A DNA stretch of 24,193 nt from an uncultured Pelagibacteraceae bacterium (GCA_902608305.1 CACLNK010000007.1:1-24193), one strand, 5' to 3'; positions 1-6,113 are shown, counted from the first letter of the stretch. Made by a program: numbers and translations. The notes: generated from the sequence alone by a model not told the origin.

Positions 1-403
1 CATTTAAATTTTTTAGATCTAAGTTTGTAAGTGCCATACAATAAAGCATATGAGAATAACATCCTTCAAACTTTTGATCGTCAAAAGGAAGTTTTTTTCG
101 TATATCAAAAACTTCTGTTGTAATTAAATCTTCTAAATTATTTTCTTTTGCTTTTTCTTCTATAATTTTGATTGCTGAAAGACTGTAATCTAAAGCATGA
201 ACTTTAATAGCGTTTTTAGCAAAAAAAATTGTATCTCTTCCAAGGCCTGCTCCAAGTTCAACTATAAAATTAATATTATTTTTTTTGAAAATTTCTAAAG
301 CTTTTTGTGCCGCATGACTATGCTTTAAACCAAACATCTCGGGCTTATTCAAGAAGCTAGTTTCCCAATGTTGAGATTGTTGGTCTAGTTTTTTTTGATC
401 CAA
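1..403 (-). CDS. Class I SAM-dependent methyltransferase (3' end outside window)
   Basis: The reading frame is open from a TTG at 403-401 to the window edge, giving about 134 residues. The N-terminal region contains the segment WETSFLNKPEMFG, followed by the SAM-binding motif I VELGAGLGRDTIFFA and an acidic residue at the end of the next strand (HALDYS). These mark the Rossmann fold of small-molecule class I methyltransferases; the substrate cannot be told. The TTG start is chosen because it lies two bases after the peroxiredoxin stop and because the conserved-looking N-terminus begins there. The first ATG in frame would remove 22 residues, including the WETSF segment. The close spacing implies co-transcription with the upstream peroxiredoxin. 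The C-terminal part is missing, so the family within class I stays open. Confidence 0.8.
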   Translation of the reverse strand, partial: MDQKKLDQQSQHWETSFLNKPEMFGLKHSHAAQKALEIFKKNNINFIVELGAGLGRDTIFFAKNAIKVHALDYSLSAIKIIEEKAKENNLEDLITTEVFDIRKKLPFDDQKFEGCYSHMLYCMALTNLDLKNLN

Positions 404-405
404 AC

Positions 406-1068
406 TTATTTTGATGGGTCTGGAACTTTGCGTAAATAAGGTTTTAAAGTTTTCCATCCTTTTGGAAATAACTTTTTAGCCTCATCTTCTTTAACAGCTG
501 GAACAATAATCACATCTTCACCTTTATTCCAATTTGCTGGAGTAGCTACTTTATGTTTTACTGTTAATTGCATAGAATCAATAGCTCTTAATATCTCATT
601 AAAGTTTCTGCCTGTTGCCATTGGGTATGTTAAAAATAACCCAATTCTTTTATCTGGCCTAATAATAAAAACTGTTCTTACTGTTTGATTGTCTACAGCA
701 GTACGTCCCATGGACTCAACTCCCGCATCACCTTCTAGCATATTATAAAGTTTTGCAATTTCTAATTTTTCATCGGCAATAATTGGATAATTTGGTTTTG
801 TTCCTGTGACATCTTTAATATCTTCTAACCATTTTTTATGATCATCAACTTTATCAACACTTAAACCAATAACTTTTACATTTCTTTTATCAAAATCAGC
901 TTTCATGCTTGCTAAAGAACCTAATTCGGTTGTACAAACTGGTGTAAAATCCTTTGGATGTGAAAATAACACGCCCCAACTATCTCCTAACCATTCATGA
1001 AAAGATATATCTCCTTCAGAAGTTTTCGCTTTGAAGTCTGGAGCTAAACTATTAATTTTTAATGTCAT
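406..1068 (-). CDS. 1-Cys peroxiredoxin (Prx6-type AhpC/TSA family)
   Basis: A cytosolic thiol peroxidase that reduces hydrogen peroxide and organic hydroperoxides. The 220-residue protein carries the peroxidatic motif with Cys45 (DFTPVCTTE) and, further on, the conserved arginine region (TVRTVFIIRPDKRIG). No second cysteine in the position of a typical 2-Cys resolving residue is seen. The long C-terminal extension (GWKTLKPYLRKVPDPSK) is typical of the Prx6/1-Cys subfamily, as is the length. The ATG start at 1068 has a purine-rich ribosome site (GAGAGGA) just upstream and a good promoter at 1098-1126. The methyltransferase follows two bases after the stop. The physiological reductant is not visible from the sequence. 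Confidence 0.95.
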   Translation of the reverse strand: MTLKINSLAPDFKAKTSEGDISFHEWLGDSWGVLFSHPKDFTPVCTTELGSLASMKADFDKRNVKVIGLSVDKVDDHKKWLEDIKDVTGTKPNYPIIADEKLEIAKLYNMLEGDAGVESMGRTAVDNQTVRTVFIIRPDKRIGLFLTYPMATGRNFNEILRAIDSMQLTVKHKVATPANWNKGEDVIIVPAVKEDEAKKLFPKGWKTLKPYLRKVPDPSK

Positions 1069-1097
1069 TTGTTTCCTCTCTTATATTTTTTAAAAAT

Positions 1098-1126
1098 ATT
1101 ATAATCAAGATTGATTTGCTATGCAA
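1098..1126 (-). promoter_or_regulatory. Sigma70-like promoter of the peroxiredoxin operon
   Basis: Read on the minus strand, a -35 box TTGCAT (1126-1121) is followed after exactly 17 bases by a consensus -10 box TATAAT (1103-1098). The predicted start of transcription near 1091 gives a leader of about 23 bases before the peroxiredoxin ATG at 1068. Spacing and boxes match the sigma70 consensus well, which is notable even against AT-rich background. Confidence 0.65.
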
Positions 1127-1137
1127 TTTTTTATAAT
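1111..1137 (+). promoter_or_regulatory. Possible promoter of the persulfide dioxygenase gene
   Basis: TTGATT (1111-1116) and a perfect TATAAT (1132-1137) are separated by 15 bases, shorter than ideal. Transcription would start near 1144, only about 8 bases before the ATG at 1152, so the message would be nearly leaderless. It overlaps the -35 box of the divergent peroxiredoxin promoter. TATAAT matches are common in such AT-rich DNA, so the call is tentative. Confidence 0.35.
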
Positions 1138-1151
1138 GTGCAAAATTGTCT

Positions 1152-1847
1152 ATGATATTTGAGCAGCTTTTCGATACAAAATCCTCAACTTACACTTACA
1201 TTATATCTAGCGGAAAAGGTAGAGAGGCTTTAATAATTGATCCAGTCATAGAAAGTACAGACAAATATATAAAAATTTTAAAAAATTTAGATCTAAAGTT
1301 AGTTAAAGTTATAGATACCCACATTCATGCAGATCATATTTCTGGCTTAAACGAACTCAGTAAAAGAACAAAATGTTCAAAGATTATGGGAGAAAAATCT
1401 AGTTCTGAAGTTTTAGATATTCGTGTCAAAGAAAGTGAGAAAATTAAAATTGAAAATATAGAGTTAATAGCAATGTATACTCCTGGTCATACTGACTGTT
1501 CGTATAGTTTTTTAATGAATGATAGAGTTTTTACTGGTGATACTTTGTTAATTAATGGTACAGGAAGAACTGATTTTCAAAACGGTAACTCACATGATGC
1601 TTATGACTCTTTGTTTAATAAATTATTAAAATTACCTGAAAAAACATTAATATTTCCAGCTCACGACTATAAAGGCAAAAAATATTCAACAATTGGAACT
1701 GAAAAAAATAATAATCCAAGATTACAAGTAAGTTCGCCTGAAGAATATGCAGAAATAATGGACAATTTAAGTTTAGAAGCTCCAAAAATGATAGGTATTG
1801 CTGTGCCTGCAAATGTTAAAGGTTTTACTTTAAATCAAGCAAATTAA
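1152..1847 (+). CDS. Persulfide dioxygenase-like MBL-fold metalloprotein (ETHE1 type)
   Basis: Likely oxidises glutathione persulfide to sulfite and glutathione with a mononuclear iron in the cytosol. The 231-residue protein has the metallo-beta-lactamase metal motif H57-x-H59-x-D61-H62 (THIHADH), a second histidine in MYTPGHTDCS, and FTGDTLLINGTGRTDF. The last segment closely resembles the ETHE1/Blh signature with its GRTDF stretch and separates the family from glyoxalase II. A further metal histidine is in FPAHDYKG. The ATG at 1152 is preferred to an in-frame TTG six bases upstream because ETHE1-like proteins begin close to the MIFEQLFD segment. The genes downstream make cysteine, and a 40-residue Cys-rich protein lies between, which supports a role in sulfur metabolism. 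Confidence 0.85.
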   Translation: MIFEQLFDTKSSTYTYIISSGKGREALIIDPVIESTDKYIKILKNLDLKLVKVIDTHIHADHISGLNELSKRTKCSKIMGEKSSSEVLDIRVKESEKIKIENIELIAMYTPGHTDCSYSFLMNDRVFTGDTLLINGTGRTDFQNGNSHDAYDSLFNKLLKLPEKTLIFPAHDYKGKKYSTIGTEKNNNPRLQVSSPEEYAEIMDNLSLEAPKMIGIAVPANVKGFTLNQAN

Positions 1848-1881
1848 GCGGCAAAATTAATCTTGTTTTTATTAAATCTAC

Positions 1882-1897
1882 TACTATATTTATAGTA
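1882..1897. promoter_or_regulatory. Palindrome abutting the Cys-rich ORF
   Basis: A perfect inverted repeat with 7-base arms (TACTATA and TATAGTA) around a 2-base centre ends at the base directly before the ATG at 1898. It could be an operator or a small hairpin covering the start. The arms are almost pure A/T, so chance occurrence is possible, and no known regulator box is recognised. Confidence 0.3.
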
Positions 1898-2020
1898 ATG
1901 GCATGCAACAATCCAAAATGTAATTGTGCGAACTGCATAAATGATAAATGTGGTTGTGATGGTACTAAGTTGTGTTCATGTAAGCCTGAACAAACTAGTT
2001 GCTGCTGTAATAGTCAGTAG
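1898..2020 (+). CDS. Cysteine-rich 40-residue protein, metallothionein-like
   Basis: A very short gene of 40 codons plus TAG. Eleven of 40 residues are cysteine (positions 3, 8, 10, 13, 18, 20, 26, 28, 35, 36 and 37), arranged as C-x-C pairs (NCNCANC region, CGC, CSC) and a CCC cluster near the C-terminus. There are no aromatic residues and no membrane segment. That composition is typical of metallothionein-like metal-binding peptides, although it does not match the spacing of cyanobacterial SmtA that I know. The gene stands alone between the persulfide dioxygenase stop (50-base gap) and cysE (29-base gap), all on one strand. No clear ribosome site is visible, and a palindrome touches the start codon. 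The cysteine pattern in an otherwise low-Cys proteome is the main argument that it is real. The function (metal buffering, iron-sulfur or persulfide handling) is inference. Confidence 0.7.
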   Translation: MACNNPKCNCANCINDKCGCDGTKLCSCKPEQTSCCCNSQ

Positions 2021-2049
2021 ATCGTTTAAATAAAATCATTTAAATAATC

Positions 2050-2619
2050 ATGAATAGTTTTTTAGAATCAATAATTAATAGAGATCCAGCTGCAAAATCT
2101 AAGCTAAGTGTAGTATTAACTTATCCTGGAGTAAAAGCTGTTTTTTTTCATCAAATTGCACATTTTTTTTCTGTAGCAAAATTTGACCTTGTTGCAAGAA
2201 TAATTTCTCAGTTTTCAAGATTTTTAACAGGAATAGAAATTCATCCAAAAGCAAAAATTGGAAAAAATTTATTTATTGACCATGGTATGGGAGTTGTAAT
2301 AGGAGAAACTTCAGAAATTGGTGATAATGTTACTATCTATCACATGGTTACTTTGGGAGGTATTTCTCCAAGTATAGACTCAGATAGTCAAAGAAATCTT
2401 AAAAGACATCCTACCTTAAAAGATAATGTAGTAATTGGATCAGGAGCACAAGTCTTAGGACCAGTTATTGTTGGCGAAAATGCTAAGGTTGGGGCTAATG
2501 CGGTTGTAACTAAAGATGTTCCAGAAAACGCAGTAATGGTTGGAATACCTGCTAAAAATGTTGGAACAACGACAAAAGAATTTAAACCATATGGTATCAC
2601 TCCAAGTAGTGATGAATAA
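2050..2619 (+). CDS. cysE: Serine O-acetyltransferase
   Basis: Transfers acetyl from acetyl-CoA to L-serine, the first step of cysteine synthesis in the cytosol. The 189-residue protein has a short helical N-terminus and, from about residue 62, left-handed beta-helix hexapeptide repeats. Diagnostic CysE segments are HPKAKIG, the catalytic region IDHGMGVVIGET (His78), TLGG, RHPTL, and the closing AVVTKDVPENAVMVGIPAK. The length fits the short EpsC/NifP-type enzymes rather than the 273-residue E. coli form. The loop after TLGG (SPSIDSDSQRNLK) is somewhat longer than usual. The C-terminus ends SSDE and lacks the terminal isoleucine used by many CysE proteins to dock into CysK. cysK starts nine bases after the stop, so the two form one unit. 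Confidence 0.95.
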   Translation: MNSFLESIINRDPAAKSKLSVVLTYPGVKAVFFHQIAHFFSVAKFDLVARIISQFSRFLTGIEIHPKAKIGKNLFIDHGMGVVIGETSEIGDNVTIYHMVTLGGISPSIDSDSQRNLKRHPTLKDNVVIGSGAQVLGPVIVGENAKVGANAVVTKDVPENAVMVGIPAKNVGTTTKEFKPYGITPSSDE

Positions 2620-2628
2620 TTAAGATTA

Positions 2629-3630
2629 ATGAAAAATTCACAAAATAATTTTATTGAAGGTATTGGTAATACACCTTTAATAAAACTTAAAGCTGCATCA
2701 GAAATAACTGGTTGTAATATTTATGGTAAAGCTGAATTTCTAAATCCAGGTGGATCTGTAAAAGACCGTGCAGCTTTAGCTTTGTTAAAAGATGCAGAGG
2801 AAAAAAAACTTATTTCAAAAGGTGGAATCATTGTTGAAGGAACTGCTGGTAATACAGGAATAGGTTTATGTCTTCTTGGTAATTCACTTGGTTATAAAAC
2901 AATAATTGTAATGAATGACAATCAAACACAAGAAAAAAAAGATACCTTAAAAAATATTGGTGCAGACTTAAGATTGGTCCCACCCAAACCTTATAAAGAT
3001 GATGGAAATTACGTTAAAGTTGCAGGAAGACTTGCTGAAGAATTAAAAGCAAGCAACAATAAAGGTGTCATTTGGGCAAATCAATTTGACAATGTTGCAA
3101 ATGCTAAAGGACATTATGAAACAACTGGACCTGAAATATTTGAGCAAACGGAAGGTAAGGTTGATGGTTTTGTTTGTTCTTCTGGTACAGGAGGAACTAT
3201 TGGTGGTGTAAGTAGATATTTAAAAGAAAAAAACAAAGATATTAAAATTTATTTATCTGATCCAACAGGCTCTGCTCTTTATAATTATATTAAAAACGGT
3301 GAACTTAAAAGTGAAGGTGGATCCATAACGGAAGGAATTGGTTCGAGTAGAGTTACAAAAAATTTTGCAACAGCCAAAATTGATGGAGCTTTTTCGATTA
3401 GTGATAAAGAGTCTTTACCAATTATTTTTGATTTGATTCAAAACGAGGGTTTAAGTTTAGGAACTAGCAGTGGAGTTAATATTGCTGGAGCAATAAGATT
3501 AGGAAAAGAACTTGGACCTGGTAAAACAATTGTCACAATTCTTTGTGATAAATCTGACAGATACAATAGTAAGTTGTTTAATAAATCTTTTCTTCAAGAA
3601 AAAGGCTTGCCATATCCAAACTGGCTCTAG
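2629..3630 (+). CDS. cysK: Cysteine synthase (O-acetylserine sulfhydrylase)
   Basis: A PLP enzyme that converts O-acetylserine and sulfide to cysteine. The 333-residue protein shows GNTPLIKL at residue 13, the Schiff-base lysine K45 in NPGGSVKDRAA, the substrate loop variant EGTAGNTGIGL, and the PLP-phosphate glycine loop SSGTGGTIGG. It ends in DRYNSKLFN...PYPNWL, as in alphaproteobacterial cysteine synthases. It lacks the C-terminal CBS domains of cystathionine beta-synthase. It directly follows cysE (nine-base gap), so the product of one enzyme feeds the other. The segment RLVPPKPYKDDGNYV is usual for this subgroup. Confidence 0.95.
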   Translation: MKNSQNNFIEGIGNTPLIKLKAASEITGCNIYGKAEFLNPGGSVKDRAALALLKDAEEKKLISKGGIIVEGTAGNTGIGLCLLGNSLGYKTIIVMNDNQTQEKKDTLKNIGADLRLVPPKPYKDDGNYVKVAGRLAEELKASNNKGVIWANQFDNVANAKGHYETTGPEIFEQTEGKVDGFVCSSGTGGTIGGVSRYLKEKNKDIKIYLSDPTGSALYNYIKNGELKSEGGSITEGIGSSRVTKNFATAKIDGAFSISDKESLPIIFDLIQNEGLSLGTSSGVNIAGAIRLGKELGPGKTIVTILCDKSDRYNSKLFNKSFLQEKGLPYPNWL

Positions 3631-3678
3631 TAAACTCAATTCATATTTAAATTTTTTAATTATTAAAAAGGAGGAAAT

Positions 3679-3975
3679 ATGGAAAAAGAAATGCTTGCAA
3701 TAGCAAAACTTAAATCTGGTGAAGGAAAATTTGAAAAGTTCATGGGATTTATGCAATCAGATGAAGGAATGGCAGTAAGAAAAACTATTGCTCATGTCGA
3801 AAAAACAGTTCCAGCAATAGCACCAAATAAAAGTTATGTTATGTTTAAAGTCTCAGTTCATAATGAAGAAGAAATGAAGAAGTTCGCTTCAGGTAATAAT
3901 CCGGTAGCAAAACCTATTTTCGATGAATGTATCGAAATTGTTGAAATGTATGAATTGAGCAAAGTTAATCTATAA
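3679..3975 (+). CDS. Small protein of unknown function
   Basis: A 98-residue soluble protein that I do not recognise. It begins MEKEMLAIAKLKSGEGKFEKFMGFM, continues through a predicted strand around SYVMFKVSVHNEEEMKKFA, and ends IEIVEMYELSKV. The strand-helix-strand layout would fit a ferredoxin-like dimeric alpha/beta-barrel, loosely like DUF3764 or antibiotic-monooxygenase-type proteins, but this is a guess. It has a near-perfect ribosome site (AAGGAGG at 3668-3674, 4-base spacer), one of the strongest in the window, which suggests high expression. It is the first gene of a seven-gene plus-strand run and is followed after 12 bases by a DUF1330 protein. Confidence 0.8.
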   Translation: MEKEMLAIAKLKSGEGKFEKFMGFMQSDEGMAVRKTIAHVEKTVPAIAPNKSYVMFKVSVHNEEEMKKFASGNNPVAKPIFDECIEIVEMYELSKVNL

Positions 3976-3987
3976 AGATTAATAAAA

Positions 3988-4275
3988 ATGATTGGATATG
4001 CAATAACTCAAATTGAAGTAACAAACCCGGAAGACTACAAAGAATATTTGGCAAAAGTTACGGACATTGTTACAAAATTTGGTGGAGAATATTTAGTAAG
4101 AGGTGGAGAGTTTCAATGTTTTGAGGGCGAATGGAAATATCCAAGAACTGTAGTAATTAAATTTCCCTCTTACGAAAAGGCTTTAGAATGGTATAATTCT
4201 GAAGAATATAAACCGGTAAGACAGATACGGTTAGATAATTCTGTCGGAAACTTTATAATTGTTAAAGGAGTTTAA
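3988..4275 (+). CDS. DUF1330 family protein
   Basis: A 95-residue soluble protein matching the DUF1330 family. It opens GYAITQIEVTNPEDYKEYL, then has GGEYLVRGGEFQCFEGEW, the signature PRTVVIKFPSYEKALEWYNS, and EEYKPVRQIRL. The family adopts a dimeric alpha/beta-barrel (ferredoxin-like) fold. No biochemical activity is firmly established for it. It lies 12 bases after the preceding small gene, and its stop lies only one base before the next start codon, so it is translated within the same operon. Confidence 0.9.
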   Translation: MIGYAITQIEVTNPEDYKEYLAKVTDIVTKFGGEYLVRGGEFQCFEGEWKYPRTVVIKFPSYEKALEWYNSEEYKPVRQIRLDNSVGNFIIVKGV

Positions 4276-4276
4276 T

Positions 4277-4690
4277 ATGATTGAAAAATTTAATGGAATT
4301 TTTTATTTAATCGTTTTCATAGTCCATTTTTTAGGTTTCGGAGTTTATGCTTATCAAATGATAATTAATAACAAAAATTTTAGAGCTAAATTTGAAATGG
4401 ACGAAACAGCAACACCTATAATGCGAATGATAGGTGCTTCGTTTCTTGGAGCATTATTAATGGCTCTTTACATTATGTTCATTAGACCTGGTGGAGTAGA
4501 AGGTACTTGGGCATTTTTTAATTTAATTTTTGTACAAAATCTTTGTATCTTCATTGTAAATACTTACTCAATTAAAATTGACAAGACAGGAATAAAAAAC
4601 GATTCAAATGAAGGGGTTATTGCACCACTAGTTTTTACAATTTTAAGCGCTATTCTTTGTTACGGTCTTGCTGATAAAATTTATAGTTAA
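4277..4690 (+). CDS. Four-helix integral membrane protein of unknown function
   Basis: A 137-residue protein with four predicted transmembrane segments: around FYLIVFIVHFLGFGVYAYQMI, MIGASFLGALLMALYIMFI, WAFFNLIFVQNLCIFIVNTY and VIAPLVFTILSAILCYGLA. The short loops carry few charges. I do not recognise the family. The ATG at 4277 is preferred to an in-frame TTG at 4259, because AAAGGAG at 4264-4270 sits at the right distance from it. The preceding DUF1330 stop (4273-4275) lies one base upstream, so translation is probably coupled. Its neighbours are small soluble proteins, and it may anchor or transport for that pathway, which is inference. Confidence 0.75.
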   Translation: MIEKFNGIFYLIVFIVHFLGFGVYAYQMIINNKNFRAKFEMDETATPIMRMIGASFLGALLMALYIMFIRPGGVEGTWAFFNLIFVQNLCIFIVNTYSIKIDKTGIKNDSNEGVIAPLVFTILSAILCYGLADKIYS

Positions 4691-4709
4691 TTAACAAAGG
4701 ATAATAAAA

Positions 4710-5036
4710 ATGTCAGTTGTACAAAAACTAATTGATGCACAAGATAATCAAGATATAAAAGCGTATAATGAAGTTGTCAGTGAAGATTATGTTTGGGTAA
4801 AACATTCAACTGGAGAAAAAGTTCCTAGAGATGAATTAAGTAAATGGTTAATTAGTCCTGATGCTCCAAAGACGGAAAGTTCTCGTATTATTTATGAAAA
4901 TGATGAAATAGGAGTAGCTCATTATTTTATTTCTTTTAAAGATGGTTCAAGACAAGCAGTTCTTGTAGTCTATATTATAAAAGATGGTAAAATAATTCGA
5001 TCTGAAACGGGCGCTACTAATATGCCAAAACAATAA
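4710..5036 (+). CDS. NTF2/SnoaL-like small protein, copy A
   Basis: A 108-residue soluble protein. The N-terminal helix with QDIKAYNEVVSEDYVWVKHSTGE, followed by alternating strands ending YIIKDGKIIRSETGA, resembles the NTF2-like/SnoaL fold (cone-shaped beta-sheet with a cavity). This fold hosts ketosteroid-isomerase-like enzymes as well as non-catalytic binders, so the activity is open. The next gene is a clear paralogue: by hand alignment about 41 of 106 positions are identical, including WL, ENDE, KDG, YK-like DGK and the ETGAT..PK tail. The ribosome site AAAGGA lies before the start. Both copies appear complete. Confidence 0.8.
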   Translation: MSVVQKLIDAQDNQDIKAYNEVVSEDYVWVKHSTGEKVPRDELSKWLISPDAPKTESSRIIYENDEIGVAHYFISFKDGSRQAVLVVYIIKDGKIIRSETGATNMPKQ

Positions 5037-5070
5037 AAAAAAATAAATAAAATTAAAAGGAAGGAATAAT

Positions 5071-5391
5071 ATGTCGATAATCGAAAAAATGACAAAAATA
5101 GTAAACGATGGAGATGTAGCTGCAGGTGAACAAATAATCCATGACGATTATAAATTTTTAATGCATTCATCTGGAAATACACTAGGCAAACAAGATATTT
5201 TAAAATGGCTAGGTATGAAAGATGTCAAAAAAGAAAAAGTTAGAGTTCTTTTTGAAAATGATGAGGTTGGATTTGAACATGCTTATGTGAGTTATAAAGA
5301 TGGCAATAAAGAAGCTGTAATGACTTATTACAAATATAAAGATGGAAAAGTTGTTAATATGGAAACTGGAGCAACAAAGTTACCTAAATAA
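5071..5391 (+). CDS. NTF2/SnoaL-like small protein, copy B (paralogue of the preceding gene)
   Basis: A 106-residue protein with the same layout as the gene upstream: HDDYKFLMHSSGN near residue 25, FENDEVGFEHAYVSYKDG, and YKYKDGKVVNMETGATKLPK at the C-terminus. The two are tandem duplicates that have diverged to about 39 % identity by manual count. Shared residues concentrate in His32-Ser33, Lys-Trp-Leu around 45-47, ENDE and ETGAT, which may line the pocket. A purine-rich ribosome site (AAAAGGAAGGA) precedes the ATG. The stop codon shares its last base with the start of the VOC gene (TAATG), so translation is coupled. Confidence 0.8.
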   Translation: MSIIEKMTKIVNDGDVAAGEQIIHDDYKFLMHSSGNTLGKQDILKWLGMKDVKKEKVRVLFENDEVGFEHAYVSYKDGNKEAVMTYYKYKDGKVVNMETGATKLPK

Positions 5392-5777
5392 TGAATAAAA
5401 TTATTAGTTTTGTAATGGTTGGCACTAATGACCTTGAGAAATCAAGTAAATTTTATGATGCTATTTTTGTTCATCTTGGATTAAAAAAAGTTAATACTGC
5501 GGAAAGAATGATTTCCTATGCTCATTCAAATGATCCTCATGAAGTCAAGTTCTATATAACAAAACCTTATAATGAAAAACCTGCCACAATAGGTAATGGT
5601 ACTATGATTGCTTTGTTAGCTGAATCAAAAGAAGCAGTAGATAAATTTCATGCAACTGCTATAGAAAATGGTGCTGTTGATGAAGGGGCTCCAGGAATAA
5701 GATCTGATGGAAATTATTATGGTTATGTACGTGATCTTGATGGAAATAAAATTACTGCTAAATGTATTTCTAGTTAA
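5391..5777 (+). CDS. VOC superfamily (glyoxalase/bleomycin-resistance-like) protein
   Basis: A 128-residue protein with the vicinal-oxygen-chelate pattern. It opens ISFVMVGTNDLEKSSKFYDAIFVHLGL, typical of the first beta-alpha-beta module, and ends YYGYVRDLDGNKITAKCI, typical of the second. The canonical metal-ligand glutamate in the last strand (usually DPDGN-x-(I/L)-E) is replaced, because the sequence reads DGNKITAKC. It may bind metal differently or act as a ligand-binding member. It resembles the single-domain VOC proteins common in proteobacteria. The start overlaps the previous stop by one base and the next gene starts directly after the stop, all signs of tight operon structure. Confidence 0.9.
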   Translation: MNKIISFVMVGTNDLEKSSKFYDAIFVHLGLKKVNTAERMISYAHSNDPHEVKFYITKPYNEKPATIGNGTMIALLAESKEAVDKFHATAIENGAVDEGAPGIRSDGNYYGYVRDLDGNKITAKCISS

Positions 5778-6113
5778 ATGGGAAATATAACTGCTTATAT
5801 AATTTTAATTGTCGCTGTTGTTTTAGGTACTGCTTCAAATGGATTTGCTAAAGGTGCTCAAGGTTTTACAATATTAATACCAAGCGTTTTAACAGCAATA
5901 ACTATAGTTGGTTGTATGTATACCTTATCCCTTGTTATGAAAACAATTCCTGTGGGAATTACTTACGCTTCTTTTGCTGGATTATGCATTATCGCAACTA
6001 CAATAGTTGGTATGTATAAATTTAATCAGATGCCCAACCTATATGCAATAATAGGTCTTGCTTTAATTGTTGCAGGCGTCTTAATTGTTAATTTGTTAGG
6101 AAAAGCTAATTAA
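5778..6113 (+). CDS. SMR-family-like membrane protein lacking the catalytic glutamate
   Basis: A 111-residue protein with four transmembrane helices that aligns along its length with small multidrug resistance proteins such as EmrE: VLGTASNGFAKGAQGFT near the N-terminus, IPVGITYASFAGLCIIATTIVG in the middle, and AIIGLALIVAGVLIVNLL at the end. The glutamate essential for proton and drug exchange in the family (EmrE Glu14) aligns with Val14 (AVVLGT instead of AEVIGT), and the conserved tryptophan of helix 3 (AIWSG) is replaced in ASFAG. Classical drug/H+ antiport is therefore unlikely. It starts immediately after the VOC stop and is the last gene of the run. It overlaps the convergent DUF952 gene by four bases. 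Confidence 0.85.
   Translation: MGNITAYIILIVAVVLGTASNGFAKGAQGFTILIPSVLTAITIVGCMYTLSLVMKTIPVGITYASFAGLCIIATTIVGMYKFNQMPNLYAIIGLALIVAGVLIVNLLGKAN

Noticed and set aside
1146..1151. TTG at 1146 as the start of the persulfide dioxygenase gene
   Set aside because: An ATG lies six bases downstream and gives the usual family N-terminus.
4259..4276. TTG at 4259 as the start of the four-helix membrane protein
   Set aside because: It would overlap the DUF1330 gene, while ATG 4277 has a well-placed AAAGGAG.
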